Assembly (NCBI GenBank): GCA_054601695.1
Contig: BAAHQB010000167.1
Location: 124,001-188,000, forward strand
DNA: 64,000 bases
From: Amorphochlora amoebiformis
Taxonomy: Eukaryota > Cercozoa > Chlorarachniophyceae
Reading direction: 5' to 3'
Shown: piece after piece, positions 1 to 48,837 of the stretch
Position numbering within the stretch: the stretch's first letter is position 1
How the letters are laid out: each line of letters opens with the position of its first letter
Translations under genes and position numbers: made by a program
Notes under the pieces: generated by a model
What the model saw: only the letters and a program-made list of their open reading frames with translations
The model's database searches: none
Told to the model about the DNA's origin: nothing

Positions 1-37
<37 letters not shown>

Positions 38-45
38 ATGTAAAC

Positions 46-117
<72 letters not shown>

Positions 118-129
118 TATATGCCTATA

Positions 130-188
<59 letters not shown>

Positions 189-268
189 TATATATATATA
201 TATATAATATTTATATATATATATATATATATATGTATAATATATTGTATACATATTTATATAATATG

Positions 269-307
<39 letters not shown>

Positions 308-478
308 CATATATGTCTGTATACGTATACATGTATACACATATAAATAAATATATATATATATATACATATATAAAAATAAGTATGTATGTATGTATAT
401 ACATATATATATATGTGATATTATATATATATATATATACGTTGATATGCATATATATATATATATATTATGATTTAT
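1..478. repeat. (AT)n microsatellite block
   Basis: Almost pure AT dinucleotide repeat with short TAC/TGT interruptions. Long ORFs across it read only as Tyr/Ile polymers on both strands and are not coding. I see no gene signal. Confidence 0.9.
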
Positions 479-895
479 TTAGGCTCCCCCCCACGTTCTG
501 GCTTCCTCTGGGTCGGGTCAGGGTTAGGGTTGGTTAGGGTTATAGAGTCAGAGTTAGGTTTTTGAATCAGAAAAACTTATCGATGAATAGAAACTTCCTA
601 TTCATAGAAACTTTCTATTCATTCTCTCCAAGTCTTTTTTCCTCTCTCGCTCCTCACTCTCTGTGGTCTCCCCTTCTAGCCAAAAATCAAACCTCTCGAC
701 CTCTTTTCCTCTCCCCTTCTCCTCAAAGCTCCGTCTTTTCCCTTGTATCATTCCACGTGACCCAATTCCAAGATTGACTTTTCAGAGAGAGAGCGAAAGA
801 GAAGAAAGAGAGAAATGACATGAAGCCGAAAAACTAAACTTTAAAAAAAAATCAGTTGCCATATTCTCAAGACGGATCAGCTGATTGGGTACGCA
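479..895. other. Repeat-free island with telomere-like and CT-rich sequence
   Basis: Balanced-composition island between AT blocks. It opens with degenerate GGGTTAGGG-like sequence near 510-545, then a CT-rich stretch (about 610-750) and a GA-rich stretch (about 780-815). No convincing long coding frame was found. At its right end a possible 33-nt exon (856-888) has a CAG acceptor and GTACGC donor. It reads [11 protein letters not shown] and resembles the start of the exon at 3297 at about two thirds of nucleotide positions. Confidence 0.5.
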
Positions 896-949
896 TTTAT
901 ATTTGTGTAATATTCTTTAAATATTTACATGCACACAGATCTATAATTC

Positions 950-984
<35 letters not shown>

Positions 985-1085
985 ATATATGTATATGTAT
1001 GCATAATATATTTACATATACACATGGACATATATATAAATACATCTAAATATATATATATATACACATACACACACATATATAT

Positions 1086-1126
<41 letters not shown>

Positions 1127-1393
1127 CATATATACATATATATATGTATATTGTATGTATAATTATATATATATATATGTGTATTATATTATATTATTTA
1201 TACATAGATATGTTTATTTTTGTTTTTTGAATACGTATAAATCTGCTTGTACCTATAGATTTATATATGTATGTATAGGTGCATATATATGCATGTATAT
1301 GAATATTTACATACACTTACAATAGTATTACATATATGTGTACTTATACATACCATACATACGTGTAAAAGTAAATGTTACATATGTATGTAG

Positions 1394-1460
<67 letters not shown>

Positions 1461-1467
1461 CAAAAAA

Positions 1468-1536
<69 letters not shown>

Positions 1537-1550
1537 GATATATATAAATA

Positions 1551-1590
<40 letters not shown>

Positions 1591-1667
1591 TATATATACA
1601 TATATATATACAGATATATGTATTAGTATATACGTATGTTTTCACGTTAAATAACTGGAAGTTTGAC

Positions 1668-1717
<50 letters not shown>

Positions 1718-1910
1718 TTACACTAAATTCGATATCAAGATTTAAATATAGATATTTGTATATTTTCCACCTCAATTATACAGTCATCTTATTGAGGAGA
1801 GGGGGAGCAAAGGGACATCTGCCATAAAAGATATAGAGTATACATCACACGCACATACCTAAATAAATATATCAACACACAAGTATTGTTTTTGCAGTGC
1901 ACAAATGTAA

Positions 1911-1968
<58 letters not shown>

Positions 1969-2289
1969 ATATATATGTTTGTATATGTATATACATTTAA
2001 TATATATATATATATATATGTATATATGTGTGTGTATTTTTTCTACATTTGTGCGTTTATGTACATGTGTATATATCAACTGTATTGTAGTATAGATATA
2101 TATATATATATATATTATATATAGGTATGTACATATATATATATATATATATTATATATGTACATATATATATGTATATATATTGTGTGCGTTTATATAT
2201 ATATATATATATATGAGTGTACATTTGTATAGAGAATGAATGCATATAGATATGGCTATATATATATACATATATATATATATATACAT

Positions 2290-2344
<55 letters not shown>

Positions 2345-2539
2345 AATGCATAATGTATATTTGTGTTTTAAATTTACAAATATCTACCCATGTATACATA
2401 CCTTTGCACATATATATGTACAATATAGTGTTATTTAGCGTAGTATACTCATATATATACATATATACATAATATATTAGATACACAAATATACATAGAT
2501 ATATATATGTGTGTGTGTACATAAATATACATAAATACA

Positions 2540-2595
<56 letters not shown>

Positions 2596-2721
2596 ATGCG
2601 TATATGTGTATATTGGTGCACCAGGTCATGTGATTCCGGGCTCATATCTTACCTCCGCCGCATATCTAAGGTCACATGCATATGTAACACTTCGATATAT
2701 GTACTATTAAGATACGTATAC

Positions 2722-2755
<34 letters not shown>

Positions 2756-2870
2756 ATATGTAAATTATGTACATACATATATATATATAGTATATATGTG
2801 TATATATGTATACAATATATACATATATATACACACATATATATATATATATTCTATTTTTCGGCTCTCC
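896..2870. repeat. AT-rich microsatellite field with (GT)n tracts
   Basis: Runs of (AT)n broken by TAC and TGT. A (GT)n run sits near 1513-1535 and a shorter one near 2584-2600. The segment about 1640-1860 is less repetitive but shows no splice-bounded frame. Nothing gene-like seen. Confidence 0.85.
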
Positions 2871-2874
2871 TATG

Positions 2875-3200
2875 TACAAATGATAATTAAGTACATAATC
2901 TGTTAATTAACAACTCTCGGTCATGGGGAAGTCGACCTAGCCGAATGGTATTTCAAACTCTCCCGAACCTTCTCAGCATTTCTCGAACATTCGAGCTCTC
3001 TAGAGGCCTCTGAAATCTCTCGAAATCTCTCGAAATATCTTGAAATCTCCTTCCCGATAATAGATTCCATGCAACCCTAACCCTAACCCTAACCCTAACC
3101 CTAACCCTAACCCTAACCCTAACCCTACTGATTCAGTTATTGACGTCTCTCAACCTTAAAATACACAATGTATATATTTGTGTTATATAGTGTTATATGA
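2875..3200. repeat. Island with TCTCGAA-type short repeats and interstitial telomere array
   Basis: Repeated TCTCGAA/TCTCGAAAT motifs (about 2960-3050) precede about eight uninterrupted CCCTAA units at 3075-3126. The array is internal: complex sequence follows on both sides, so this is not the chromosome end as read here. Confidence 0.85.
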
Positions 3201-3296
3201 AAAAAAAACACATTAAACGTATATAGTATATATATACATATATGTGTATGTATGCATATGACATATCTATACATATATGACTGTCTGCATAATCAG

Positions 3297-18449
<15,153 letters not shown>

Positions 18450-18478
18450 GGAGGGGTGCACGTGATATATTACAAATG

Positions 18479-18479
<1 letters not shown>

Positions 18480-18563
<84 letters not shown>

Positions 18564-19007
18564 TATATTACATATACGTAAACATGCATGTGGAGGGGTT
18601 TATGTTTATAGAGTTAGGGCCAGTTAGGGTTAGGGTTAGGGTTAGGGTTAGGGTTGCCCCCCCCCCTAAAACCACAGACCCCCCCCCCCCTATAAAGTGA
18701 GTGAGTGAGTGAGTGAGTGAGAAAGTGAGTGAGTGAGTGAGAAAGTGAGTGAGTGAGTGTGTTTTTGGTGGCTAAAAGCTAAGATTTGAGGGCTCAATGA
18801 AACGAGTTCAAGATGAAACTGAAACAGTCATTTGAGATGTATCGATATATGAGTAGATCTATTTTGTTTGTATAATCCGATGGTTTTTCATGACATTGAT
18901 GCTAAAATTAACTTTGGTTGTGAATGTGGTTTTGTGGGTGGTAGGCTATGATGAGGGTTCTGAGTTATTTTGGGAAGTACAGGTCATGATTTGTGATATT
19001 GATCTAA

Positions 19008-19065
<58 letters not shown>

Positions 19066-19136
19066 TATATACATATATATATAGTATATACATACATCAT
19101 ATAAATCTATGTATAGTATATATAATATATTATATA

Positions 19137-19185
<49 letters not shown>

Positions 19186-19376
19186 CATGTATATATATGT
19201 GTATATATGTGTGTATACATGTATATGCAGACAAATATGATGTATGAATAGAACAAATATAAGCAAATAGATAATATATGTGTGTAACACATATTATACA
19301 CATGTGTCTACATACGTACATAATATAGGCACATACATATGCACAAACATATTATATGAAGGTAAATATTTTGTAG

Positions 19377-19422
<46 letters not shown>

Positions 19423-19488
19423 CGCACGTAAATCAGCATAGATACTAGGAGAAGAAAAAAAGATTAGATTGGTCGTTTGAAACATTTC

Positions 19489-19528
<40 letters not shown>

Positions 19529-19849
19529 ACATATATACATATATAACGATATATATTTATAAGTATGTTTTAGCTTTGTACATAATATAGATATTTGAAC
19601 AAGTATGTATTCATAGATAATATATATATATATATTATACATATATATATATACATATTATTTTTATATACACATATATATATTTATTACGTGTGTATAT
19701 CTGTATGCATATAAACATATATTTATGAACAATATATCCTATAGATTCTTGGGAAGGTTTTTCTTGCAGAAGGGCACAGCGGTATGAATTAGATACATTA
19801 TAGTTACATATAACATATATGTAATATTATTATATATAATATATATATG

Positions 19850-19883
<34 letters not shown>

Positions 19884-19887
19884 GTAT

Positions 19888-19919
<32 letters not shown>

Positions 19920-19986
19920 GTATAATATTACATATATGTAGTGTACAATAGGTAAAATATTTATAAATATGCAATTACGTACGAGA

Positions 19987-20030
<44 letters not shown>

Positions 20031-20169
20031 GTATATACATATATATATATGTATGTAATGTATGTATATTATATATGCACATGTGGATGTGTTCGTGAGT
20101 GTACGTATACACATATGTCTAGTATATACATATATAATATATATATATATATATGTATGTATATATATT

Positions 20170-20226
<57 letters not shown>

Positions 20227-20323
20227 TTAAATATATACATGTTTTTATATATATACATGTAAAAAAACATACATATGTATGTAAATATATACATAAACGT
20301 ACATATATATATATATATATATA

Positions 20324-20390
<67 letters not shown>

Positions 20391-20482
20391 CATATATATG
20401 TATTTAACATATCTAAAACAGGAATAAATAGTCACACGCATTCATATTTGGATCGAATAAGTTTGGTTTTTTATTAAACCAT

Positions 20483-20531
<49 letters not shown>

Positions 20532-20532
20532 T

Positions 20533-20581
<49 letters not shown>

Positions 20582-20703
20582 ATACACATATATATACATA
20601 TATATATATATATACATAAATATATGTACATATGTAAATATATATGATATATATATATATATTATATATATATATATATTGTATGAGTATATGTTCATAT
20701 ACA

Positions 20704-20777
<74 letters not shown>

Positions 20778-20818
20778 TACATACACACACACACACACAT
20801 AAATATATATGTATACAT

Positions 20819-20867
<49 letters not shown>

Positions 20868-20922
20868 CGTACACATATATATACATATATATGTACATGT
20901 GTATGTAATATTATATATATAT

Positions 20923-20988
<66 letters not shown>

Positions 20989-21006
20989 CATACACACACA
21001 TATATA

Positions 21007-21038
<32 letters not shown>

Positions 21039-21298
21039 CTATACAAAAAACGTGCACTGATGTATGTATGTACATTTACGCACATGTATATAATATATAT
21101 GTATATGTATTTACAATTTTTTTTTTTTCTATTTTATATCTTTGTAACAATTTATTTAATGCATTTGTAAATACTTGTAAATTATGTGTATTACTACACA
21201 CCCACACGAATATTTTTTATATATGTACACTTTAACACAAACACACACACACATATATATATATATATACATATATATGTGCACATATATATGTCTGC

Positions 21299-21354
<56 letters not shown>

Positions 21355-21381
21355 ATACATGATATATATACATTAACATAC

Positions 21382-21419
<38 letters not shown>

Positions 21420-21485
21420 TTATATATTTATACATATACACATATATACAAAAATTTATATGTACATATGATGTCTACCATGTAT
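18480..21485. repeat. Long AT-repeat stretch with telomere-like and GTGA arrays
   Basis: (AT)n fills most of the 3 kb. Non-AT parts are a (TTAGGG)n block at about 18623-18656 followed by runs of C, (GTGA)n at about 18698-18760, a complex stretch at 18765-19005 and (GT)n/(CA)n tracts near 20787-20800, 21240-21252 and 21330-21354. No bounded exon seen. It is either intergenic or one giant intron leading to the exon at 21494. Confidence 0.8.
18623..18667 (+). repeat. Interstitial (TTAGGG)n with poly-C edge
   Basis: About five to six TTAGGG units followed directly by a run of about eleven C, then CTAAAACCACAGACCCCCCCCCC. This is the opposite orientation to the CCCTAA array at 3075-3126. Confidence 0.9.
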
Positions 21486-21493
21486 GATCACAG

Positions 21494-21682
21494 CGGGTGT
21501 CGGAGTCAGCCATGACCTCATACAAGCAGCTATCGACCTCTCTTCAGATTTTACTTGAGGCTGCACAGCATTTCTCTCGAGGGGGAGCTTACAACCATTG
21601 CCTAACGTCTTTGGAACTGGCTGCCCTTTTAAAACAGCGGATGGCTAAACTGCATTCCGCTACGCCGTTGCATCGGCATTAA
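21494..21682 (+). CDS. Terminal exon, unidentified (helical, MIT/TPR-like look)
   Basis: Follows a GATCACAG acceptor and is open for 62 codons to a TAA stop. Reads SYKQLSTSLQILLEAAQHF, then SRGGAYNHCLTSLELAALL: two amphipathic helices with a GxY turn, as in MIT or TPR-type hairpins. This is a resemblance only. Phase 0 at its start fits an alternative donor (GAG|GTGTTA) at 18413 in the strumpellin-like gene, so it may be an alternative last exon. It may equally be the end of a separate gene whose other exons I could not find. Confidence 0.5.
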   Translation, partial: RVSESAMTSYKQLSTSLQILLEAAQHFSRGGAYNHCLTSLELAALLKQRMAKLHSATPLHRH

Positions 21683-21763
21683 TGTATGTCTGTATGTAGT
21701 GCAAGTGACTTGGCGAGATGAAAAATTATCATGAGTCAAGGTGGCACGTTTATTATCAGTGTC

Positions 21764-21817
<54 letters not shown>

Positions 21818-21849
21818 CATCTGCACATGTACGTGTATGTATCGTACGT

Positions 21850-22195
21850 ATTTGATATGAATGTATATATTATATTATATCACGTGAGACGTAAGTTTTG
21901 ATAGAATATTGCATTAAAACTTAGTCAAGTTCCTAGAGTTAGTACTAATAGAAGTCAATAGTATCATATGCACTATATGCATATCTAGCTATCAGAAGGC
22001 CATACTAGTATCTATTATCTCCAATAGTACAACCGCTATATGTATAACTAGATAACGTACAATCTAGATAGTGGTCTCATGTTGATAAACTCTAGACACT
22101 AGTGAATGGGGTAGTGATACTAGTCAAAACTTTGATCCGATGTGACTACTACTAGTACTATCTAGACTATATATACTGGTATTTGAGCGCAGTTG
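21850..22195. other. CTAG-rich 3' flank of NBS1
   Basis: Non-repetitive stretch beyond the NBS1 stop codon with about eleven CTAG tetranucleotides (TCTAGATAG, ACTAGTAC, TCTAGACAC and similar). No open frame. Probably 3' UTR and terminator region of NBS1, possibly shared with a convergent transcript from 21682. Confidence 0.5.
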
Positions 22196-22221
22196 CTAGC
22201 GGCTACTATAGTAACTTGCTA

Positions 22222-27802
<5,581 letters not shown>

Positions 27803-28203
27803 CAAGACCTTCTTCCCTCCATCCCGGCACGTGCGATCACAATAGCGCCGATATTTTCTTATGATATCTTAGGGTATCAAACCAGATAAGCATAACTGGC
27901 ACGTGTCAGATTAATGATCTGGGTTCCGTGGGTTCCCTCTCGATGGTTGTGTTCGCGTTCCTGCTTGTGGTTCCGACGGCTGCCTATCGACATGGAGACC
28001 ATGTGACGCTCCTAAAACGCGTTCAATACAAAGGAGTTAGTAAATTTAATTGTTCGCTTGTTTTGTTGTATTTATTTTTAAACCCCTGAGTGTTATTCCG
28101 CCACCACGAACTCGTGAGCTCCCGAGAAAAGATTGTGAGCTTCAACCCTGTCCGTGCAGCCTCTTCTCTTCTCCATTGGCCTAAGCTTTGAATATTCTGG
28201 TAG
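27803..28203. promoter_or_regulatory. Divergent promoter region, NBS1 and membrane protein
   Basis: 400 bp between two divergent start codons, free of microsatellite. It holds CACGTG cores (GGCACGTGC near 27827, GGCACGTGTC near 27899), an ACGCGT (28017-28022, the MCB/MBF-type cell-cycle element in fungi) and direct repeats of GGTTCC/GTTCC. Any regulatory role is inference from word matches. Confidence 0.4.
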
Positions 28204-31790
<3,587 letters not shown>

Positions 31791-31827
31791 AACTGCATCA
31801 TGCTGCACCAATTGTATATGTCCGGCT

Positions 31828-32154
31828 CTATTCCCCCCCACGCGAATAAAAGCGGTGATTGATCTTCCTTTCCGAAGGATTAGGGTCGGCTCCATCCCGC
31901 CGTGCCTCAGTGGGCACGTCCCCATAGTCTCTTTTTATCCAGCCATTCCTTCCCCAGGCCAAATCGTTCAACCTGTACGACGAAAACCACTGTCAAACTT
32001 GCCTTCCAAGCACGCAAAACAACGCGTAAGATAATCGAACTTACCTCTTTTTTCGCAGCACCTCGATGTTGCGGATGCAAAAAGCATTTTTGCGAGCAGT
32101 TGTGATCTTGTCGTCCATGAAGGACTTGATGAAACTGTCGATGGGATTCGGCAT
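31828..32154 (-). CDS. Conserved-looking small basic protein, 2 exons (84 aa)
   Basis: Not recognised. Exon 1 (32045-32154) starts MPNPIDSFIKSFMDDKITTA and ends at a strong AG|GTAAGT donor. Exon 2 (31828-31972) follows a CGTACAG acceptor in phase 2 and ends in TAG; together they give exactly 85 codons. Notable segments: RNIEVLRKKRLNDLAWGRNG and WIKRDYGDVPTEARRDG, rich in Arg/Lys/Asp with tryptophans, which look under selection. There is no signal peptide or membrane segment. The start is 46 bp from the upstream possible start of the GLRX3-like gene on the other strand (106 bp from the likelier one), so the two probably share a promoter. A nuclear or mitochondrial role is possible but unsupported. 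Confidence 0.65.
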
Positions 32155-32200
32155 CGTCCCCTTTATTTTTTAGCCCCAGTCCGCCTGCCTGCCAGCCACG

Positions 32201-40791
<8,591 letters not shown>

Positions 40792-41640
40792 GATACTGCC
40801 GTTGAACTTCACGCAACTTCAATCAGCGTTCTGCATGGCTGCAAGGCCACTGCTGCAGTGAGTAGTATTTTACGCAAATACGACTACGCAGAGTTTTTTT
40901 ATCTAATTTTCTAGATTTATCTTGAATTTTACTAGTTATTTATCTAGATATATATATATATATACATATACAACTTAACTTATATTCTGTAGACACATCT
41001 AGACATGGTCACTACTAGTGGTATGAAGACTGTATATCTAGTATATACCTCGCTAGTATACAGCTCGCACTATTATTCTATAAGCGTCAACAGCGTCACT
41101 GGGGTACTAGTGCAGCTATACTGAATTTTAGATAAGTTAGGTTGTATCATGATCGTGATAACCGCTTTCCAGCAATATTGCGAAAATTCTTATCGAGATC
41201 CAACACTAACTAGACTAAACAGTAATCTCGATGTTTGTATAATATCGTAAATTCTGTTTTGAAAATTTCGTGAAAGCAATATTCTAGAATATTCTAGAAT
41301 ATTGCTGGAAAGACACTGAAATTTAACTCGAATCATCCATCTAAAGACCACAAAATAAGTACTAGAAGTAGTCAAGTCCATGAAAAACAAATATATCTAG
41401 CCCGATATCAATTGAAAATGTAGATAATGTCTATAATCTGGTATAATGTCGCTAGAAGTCGGAAGGAGGTGCCCTAGCGCCGAATTGTCCGTCTGACAGC
41501 AGCACTAGTGATAGAGTTAGCGCTAGGAGACCCTAAATGTCCGAAATTAAACGTTAGTTTCGGATTATCAATCTAATCCTTAAACGAGTACTATCCATGG
41601 TATATAAATCATGTTAAATATTACAAATAAGCATAAGAAC
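40792..41640. other. CTAG-rich 3' flank of GLRX3
   Basis: About 850 bp of non-microsatellite sequence after the stop codon. It has about 17 CTAG tetranucleotides (TCTAGA, ACTAGT, GCTAGT contexts) and no open frame. AATATTCTAGAATATTCTAGAATATTGC at about 41278-41306 is palindromic. Confidence 0.55.
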
Positions 41641-41677
41641 TTATGAGTATATATGTATGTGTATACATGTGTGTGTA

Positions 41678-41724
<47 letters not shown>

Positions 41725-41854
41725 CAATACACACACATACGCATATAATATTAATACACATATATACATATATATAAATACACACATATATACACATATC
41801 TAACACATACACATATAAAATATTGATAAATACATATATATATATATGTGTAGG

Positions 41855-41896
<42 letters not shown>

Positions 41897-41952
41897 AAAA
41901 TGTGTATCATCGCATGGTGTCAGGTTCCATATATATATATATATATATATTT

Positions 41953-42025
<73 letters not shown>

Positions 42026-42300
42026 CATTGTTATACGCACCACTATGTATGGCCAGTAAGTGAGAGGGAGGACCAAAAGCGCCTTTGCATAGCTTACAAA
42101 CTAAACATATTCAAAATGTCTTCAAAAACATATAATACCACATTTCTTGATATATATATATATATTGTATATTATATTATATATATATATATATATACAT
42201 ACATACATATATACACATATGTATATATGCATATGCGTACACACACAAACACACACAATACATACATGGTTGAATAGACTTCTAATATGTATTTATGAAG
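41640..42300. repeat. AT/GT microsatellites with a small island
   Basis: (AT)n runs to about 42020 and at 42150-42200. The island 42020-42150 has no frame I can bound with confidence. It could hold a further exon of the minus-strand gene at 42933. Confidence 0.6.
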
Positions 42301-42930
42301 GGAGAGATGTGAGAGAGAAGACGGAGATAGAGAGAGGTTGAGGAAGAGGGATGGGAAGAGGGGAATAGAGGGAGAGCGGAGAGCGGGAGAGAGAGAGCGG
42401 GAGAGAGAGAGCGGGAGAGAGAGGAGAGCGGGAGAGAGAGGAGAGCGGGAGAGAGAGGAGAGCGGGAGAGAGAGGAGAGCGGGAGAGAGAGGAGAGCGGG
42501 AGAGAGAGGAGAGCGGGAGTGAGAGGAGAGCGGGAGAGAGAGAAGAGCGGGAGAGAGGGGAGAGCGGGAGAGAGAGGAGAGCGGGAGAGAGAGAGAGTTT
42601 GAGCTAGGACCATAGTTATGATTTGCGGGGTTAGTATTAGTGCTTAGGTTAAGGTTAGGGTTAAGGGTAGATTTAAGGTTAGGAAAAGGGGTTGAAGATT
42701 GGGATTACGAATAGGAATACTGTCACGGCTAAGGATTCGATTAAGGATCGAAAAATGAGAGGAAAATATTCAAGGAGAGGAAGCGAGAGTACGAGAGAGA
42801 GAGTGGAGGAGAAAAGAGAGAGGAGAGATGAGTGTGAGAAATGAGAGAGAGGAGAGAGGAGAGATAAAAGTGGAGAAAGGAGAGAGCAGAGTAGAGAGAG
42901 GAGAGAGGAGATATGGGAGAGAGAGTAAGG
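42300..42930 (+). repeat. GA-rich tract with 17-bp minisatellite
   Basis: At 42360-42595 units of about GCGGGAGAGAGAGGAGA (17 bp) repeat with small changes. Flanks are degenerate GAGAGG (42300-42360, 42750-42930) with a telomere-like TTAGGTTAAGGTTAGGGTT near 42643-42665. ORFs across it are Arg/Glu or Ser/Leu low complexity. Confidence 0.9.
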
Positions 42931-42932
42931 AC

Positions 42933-45943
<3,011 letters not shown>

Positions 45944-46055
45944 TTTCCCCCGACCGCATCAACATCGAAGATATTGGTTAAATTCTGTTGTCTGGATTTG
46001 AAGGTGGCGGGTTGCCTATGGGGGCAAAGGGACTGCTATGACGGGTTGGAGATAC

Positions 46056-46305
46056 CTTTACATCTGAGGAGAGCAGGAGAGCGTCGAAATCTCGTCGAGG
46101 AGATGTATAGGTTTGTACGTGGGACCTGAAATTACAAGCCGTCGCACGAATTCCCACTACGCAATGGTGGAAGGGATTTCTCTCTTACATTTCGGATACG
46201 ATTTTGCAAGTGCGAGGGAAAGGCATCGTTGCGCGTGAATTTACATGTCATAAGAGTGATCAGTCCAACCACCATGAAAACGAGAACCCATCCTCTCCCC
46301 GCCAT
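46056..46305 (-). CDS. Signal-peptide ORF, partial model
   Basis: ATG at 46305 gives MAGRGWVLVFMVVGLITLMT, a clear hydrophobic signal sequence with a Cys at 21, then FTRNDAFPSHLQNRIRN. A GTAAGA donor at 46188 and a TTTCAG acceptor at 46126 define a 63-bp intron, and the next exon (46056-46125) reads VPRTNLYISSTRFRRSPALL. Arg/Ser-rich sequence after a signal peptide resembles bipartite targeting leaders of complex plastids, or simply a secreted protein. Continuation into the frame starting at 45943 hits a TGA in every splice combination tried, so it may be a separate short gene, or the assembly may carry a frameshift. Confidence 0.4.
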
Positions 46306-46409
46306 TGGTGGGTGGGTGGTCAAATTGGCGAAAAGTTAAACGGATAAAAATAATAATAAATTTCCACCGAGGAATTAAAACAGTAAGGTTCTCCCAGAAA
46401 AAAATCGCG
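46306..46409. promoter_or_regulatory. Compact divergent promoter
   Basis: Only about 104 bp separate two outward-facing ATGs, both followed by signal-peptide-like sequence. It contains no microsatellite; there is an AT-rich stretch (AAAAATAATAATAAATTTCC). A shared core promoter is inferred from spacing. Confidence 0.45.
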
Positions 46410-47118
46410 ATGTGGCCGGTCGGCCTCCAAATCGCCGTTCTTCTTGCCTGCGCGGACGCGAGCCTAACTCTACGTCCTCGGAGGTTATGCATGAGCTGAA
46501 TCGCCTTTTAACATCTTTCAATATTGAATAGGATGTCCTTCATCCTACCTGAAAATAGGATTATTCTCCCGGGAATTCGTTTGCTTGCTGCCCGTCTGCC
46601 CTCGCGACAAACACATCCCCATTGCATCCGCCATATTTTCTCGACCGCTGCAATTGCAGGTAGATTCCTTCTTTAGATGCACATATTTTCTGGATTTGAT
46701 CACTTTCTCACCACCAGCAGCTGAGTCGAACGACCAGGGCTTACCACCTCTCCAAAATCCATCCGAGCCCCTTAGGTCAACGCGAATCCTATTTTCTCTC
46801 CAACTAAGTTCCAATACAACAATCGCAAGCTTTTTCCCTGAAGCATGTGGGTCTTATATTCCTCAGTGCTCTAGAGAGGATCAAGCGCGCCAAGGCGTAC
46901 AAGCGGTCAGGGGGCACCAGCGAAGCTGTGAATACGGCTGCTTCGGGAGCGGATGAGGTGGCTGAACCCGGATTCAACGAGACAGACATTCAAGGTACAT
47001 GTGAATGATCGTGCTACTTGAGTGATGGGGGTATTAATCGCTGATAGGGCTCTTGACAGGTCCGCCAAATATGAGAAATGGATGCACATGCAACACACAC
47101 ACACACATTATTATTATT

Positions 47119-47154
<36 letters not shown>

Positions 47155-47249
47155 GTAATATGTACATATATATATATATATGTGTGTGTGTATGTATATA
47201 TATATGTTCACGCACATTGCATATATATATATATATTTATGTATAGATA

Positions 47250-47297
<48 letters not shown>

Positions 47298-47314
47298 ATA
47301 TGTATATATTTATA

Positions 47315-47375
<61 letters not shown>

Positions 47376-47762
47376 GTTCATGTTTGTGTCTAACTTATAC
47401 GTTCGATAAGAAATGCGTGTGCACGTTGTTCAGAGATCGAGAAGCTCGAGGGTGAGGAGATGTATTCAAGTCAGTTCAGCAACATCAAGTCCACAATCGA
47501 AAACATGGAGACTCTGGAGGAGGTAATACAAAAAATAGTCTAAAATGTACATGCACATTTACGTAACAAAATATGTGATGTAAGTTACATATTGTTCAAA
47601 TAAACATACATACGCATATATATACACGTGGTATACATACACAGGTTAATGGTGTACATATCATACAATATGTATATTAGTATATATATGTTTTATAAAT
47701 ACTAGAATATATATATATATATATATATATAATATACATAGATATGTGCATATACTTATATG

Positions 47763-47856
<94 letters not shown>

Positions 47857-48073
47857 TATATTTGTATTACTGTTAATGTGTACATGTGTACACACAGGTA
47901 TGTATAATACATACATACCTATATATAATATATATATTTATATATATAGTATATTTTATACCTTTATACATAGGTTTGTATTTATATGATTAGATATTCA
48001 TGCATTATGTATACGTGTGCAAATAACATACATTTGCATCTCGGATATAAAATATACATACATGTGGATTGTG

Positions 48074-48138
<65 letters not shown>

Positions 48139-48151
48139 TTTTATATATATG

Positions 48152-48186
<35 letters not shown>

Positions 48187-48306
48187 GCATATTATATCAT
48201 ACGTATAACAAAACGCGAAAAATATTTAGCGTTTTTAGTTTCTAGTTTTGTAGGGTATGATCTAGATAATCGGTTCACAAATGATTCGACTCAATAAGTA
48301 TGTATG

Positions 48307-48350
<44 letters not shown>

Positions 48351-48476
48351 TATTTATACAGGTGTATATTCGCATATATTTATATCCATGTAAAATATAT
48401 TCTTACATATATTATGTTTACATTACATGTAAAAATTGTTACATGTATAATATTTACATTACATATGTACATATGT

Positions 48477-48515
<39 letters not shown>

Positions 48516-48626
48516 TATATATATATTTATAAATATATATATATATTAGAATATATATATATATATATATATACAGATATATTATATATATATTATATAT
48601 ATAGATGTCATGATTTTAAATATTTT

Positions 48627-48661
<35 letters not shown>

Positions 48662-48837
48662 ACATCAAGTACACCACCCCCCTCCATCTCGCTCTTCTTT
48701 ACATAACCATACATCAGCGCGGAATGAAGACGGACCAAAAGGCCTATGAGCTCTTGAAGAAGCTTGGACTTCCTTCCCCAAAACCCCACACGGCGACCTC
48801 GGAACTTGAGTTCCCTTCCGAGGATTTCGAGGCGTGA
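46410..48837 (+). CDS. Signal-peptide-bearing protein, possibly plastid-targeted (188 aa, complete)
   Basis: Not recognised beyond its targeting. Six exons: 46410-46483, 46559-46659, 46721-46775, 46867-46994, 47434-47522, 48718-48837, closing to 189 codons with TGA. Residues 1-18, [18 protein letters not shown], form a signal peptide. Residues about 19-60 are basic and hydrophobic ([32 protein letters not shown]), as in a transit peptide or a thylakoid-type second cleavage site. The mature part is hydrophilic and helical: [50 protein letters not shown], ending SEDFEA. No catalytic motif is visible. Introns 1-3 are 61-91 bp without AT expansion; introns 4 and 5 are AT-inflated. It is divergent from the ORF at 46305. 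Confidence 0.72.
47000..48700. repeat. AT/GT-rich introns 4 and 5 of the targeted-protein gene
   Basis: AT runs, a (GT)n run near 47346-47364 and (ATT)4 at 47107-47118. Unique stretches 47525-47690 and 48195-48300 contain no bounded exon. Confidence 0.8.

Noticed and set aside
3075-3126. Chromosome end
   Set aside because: Only about eight CCCTAA units with unique and coding sequence on both sides; an interstitial array.
21494-21682. Spatacsin C-terminal domain
   Set aside because: The helix hairpin resembles one segment of that domain, but no other spatacsin motif is near and the frame stops at once after it.
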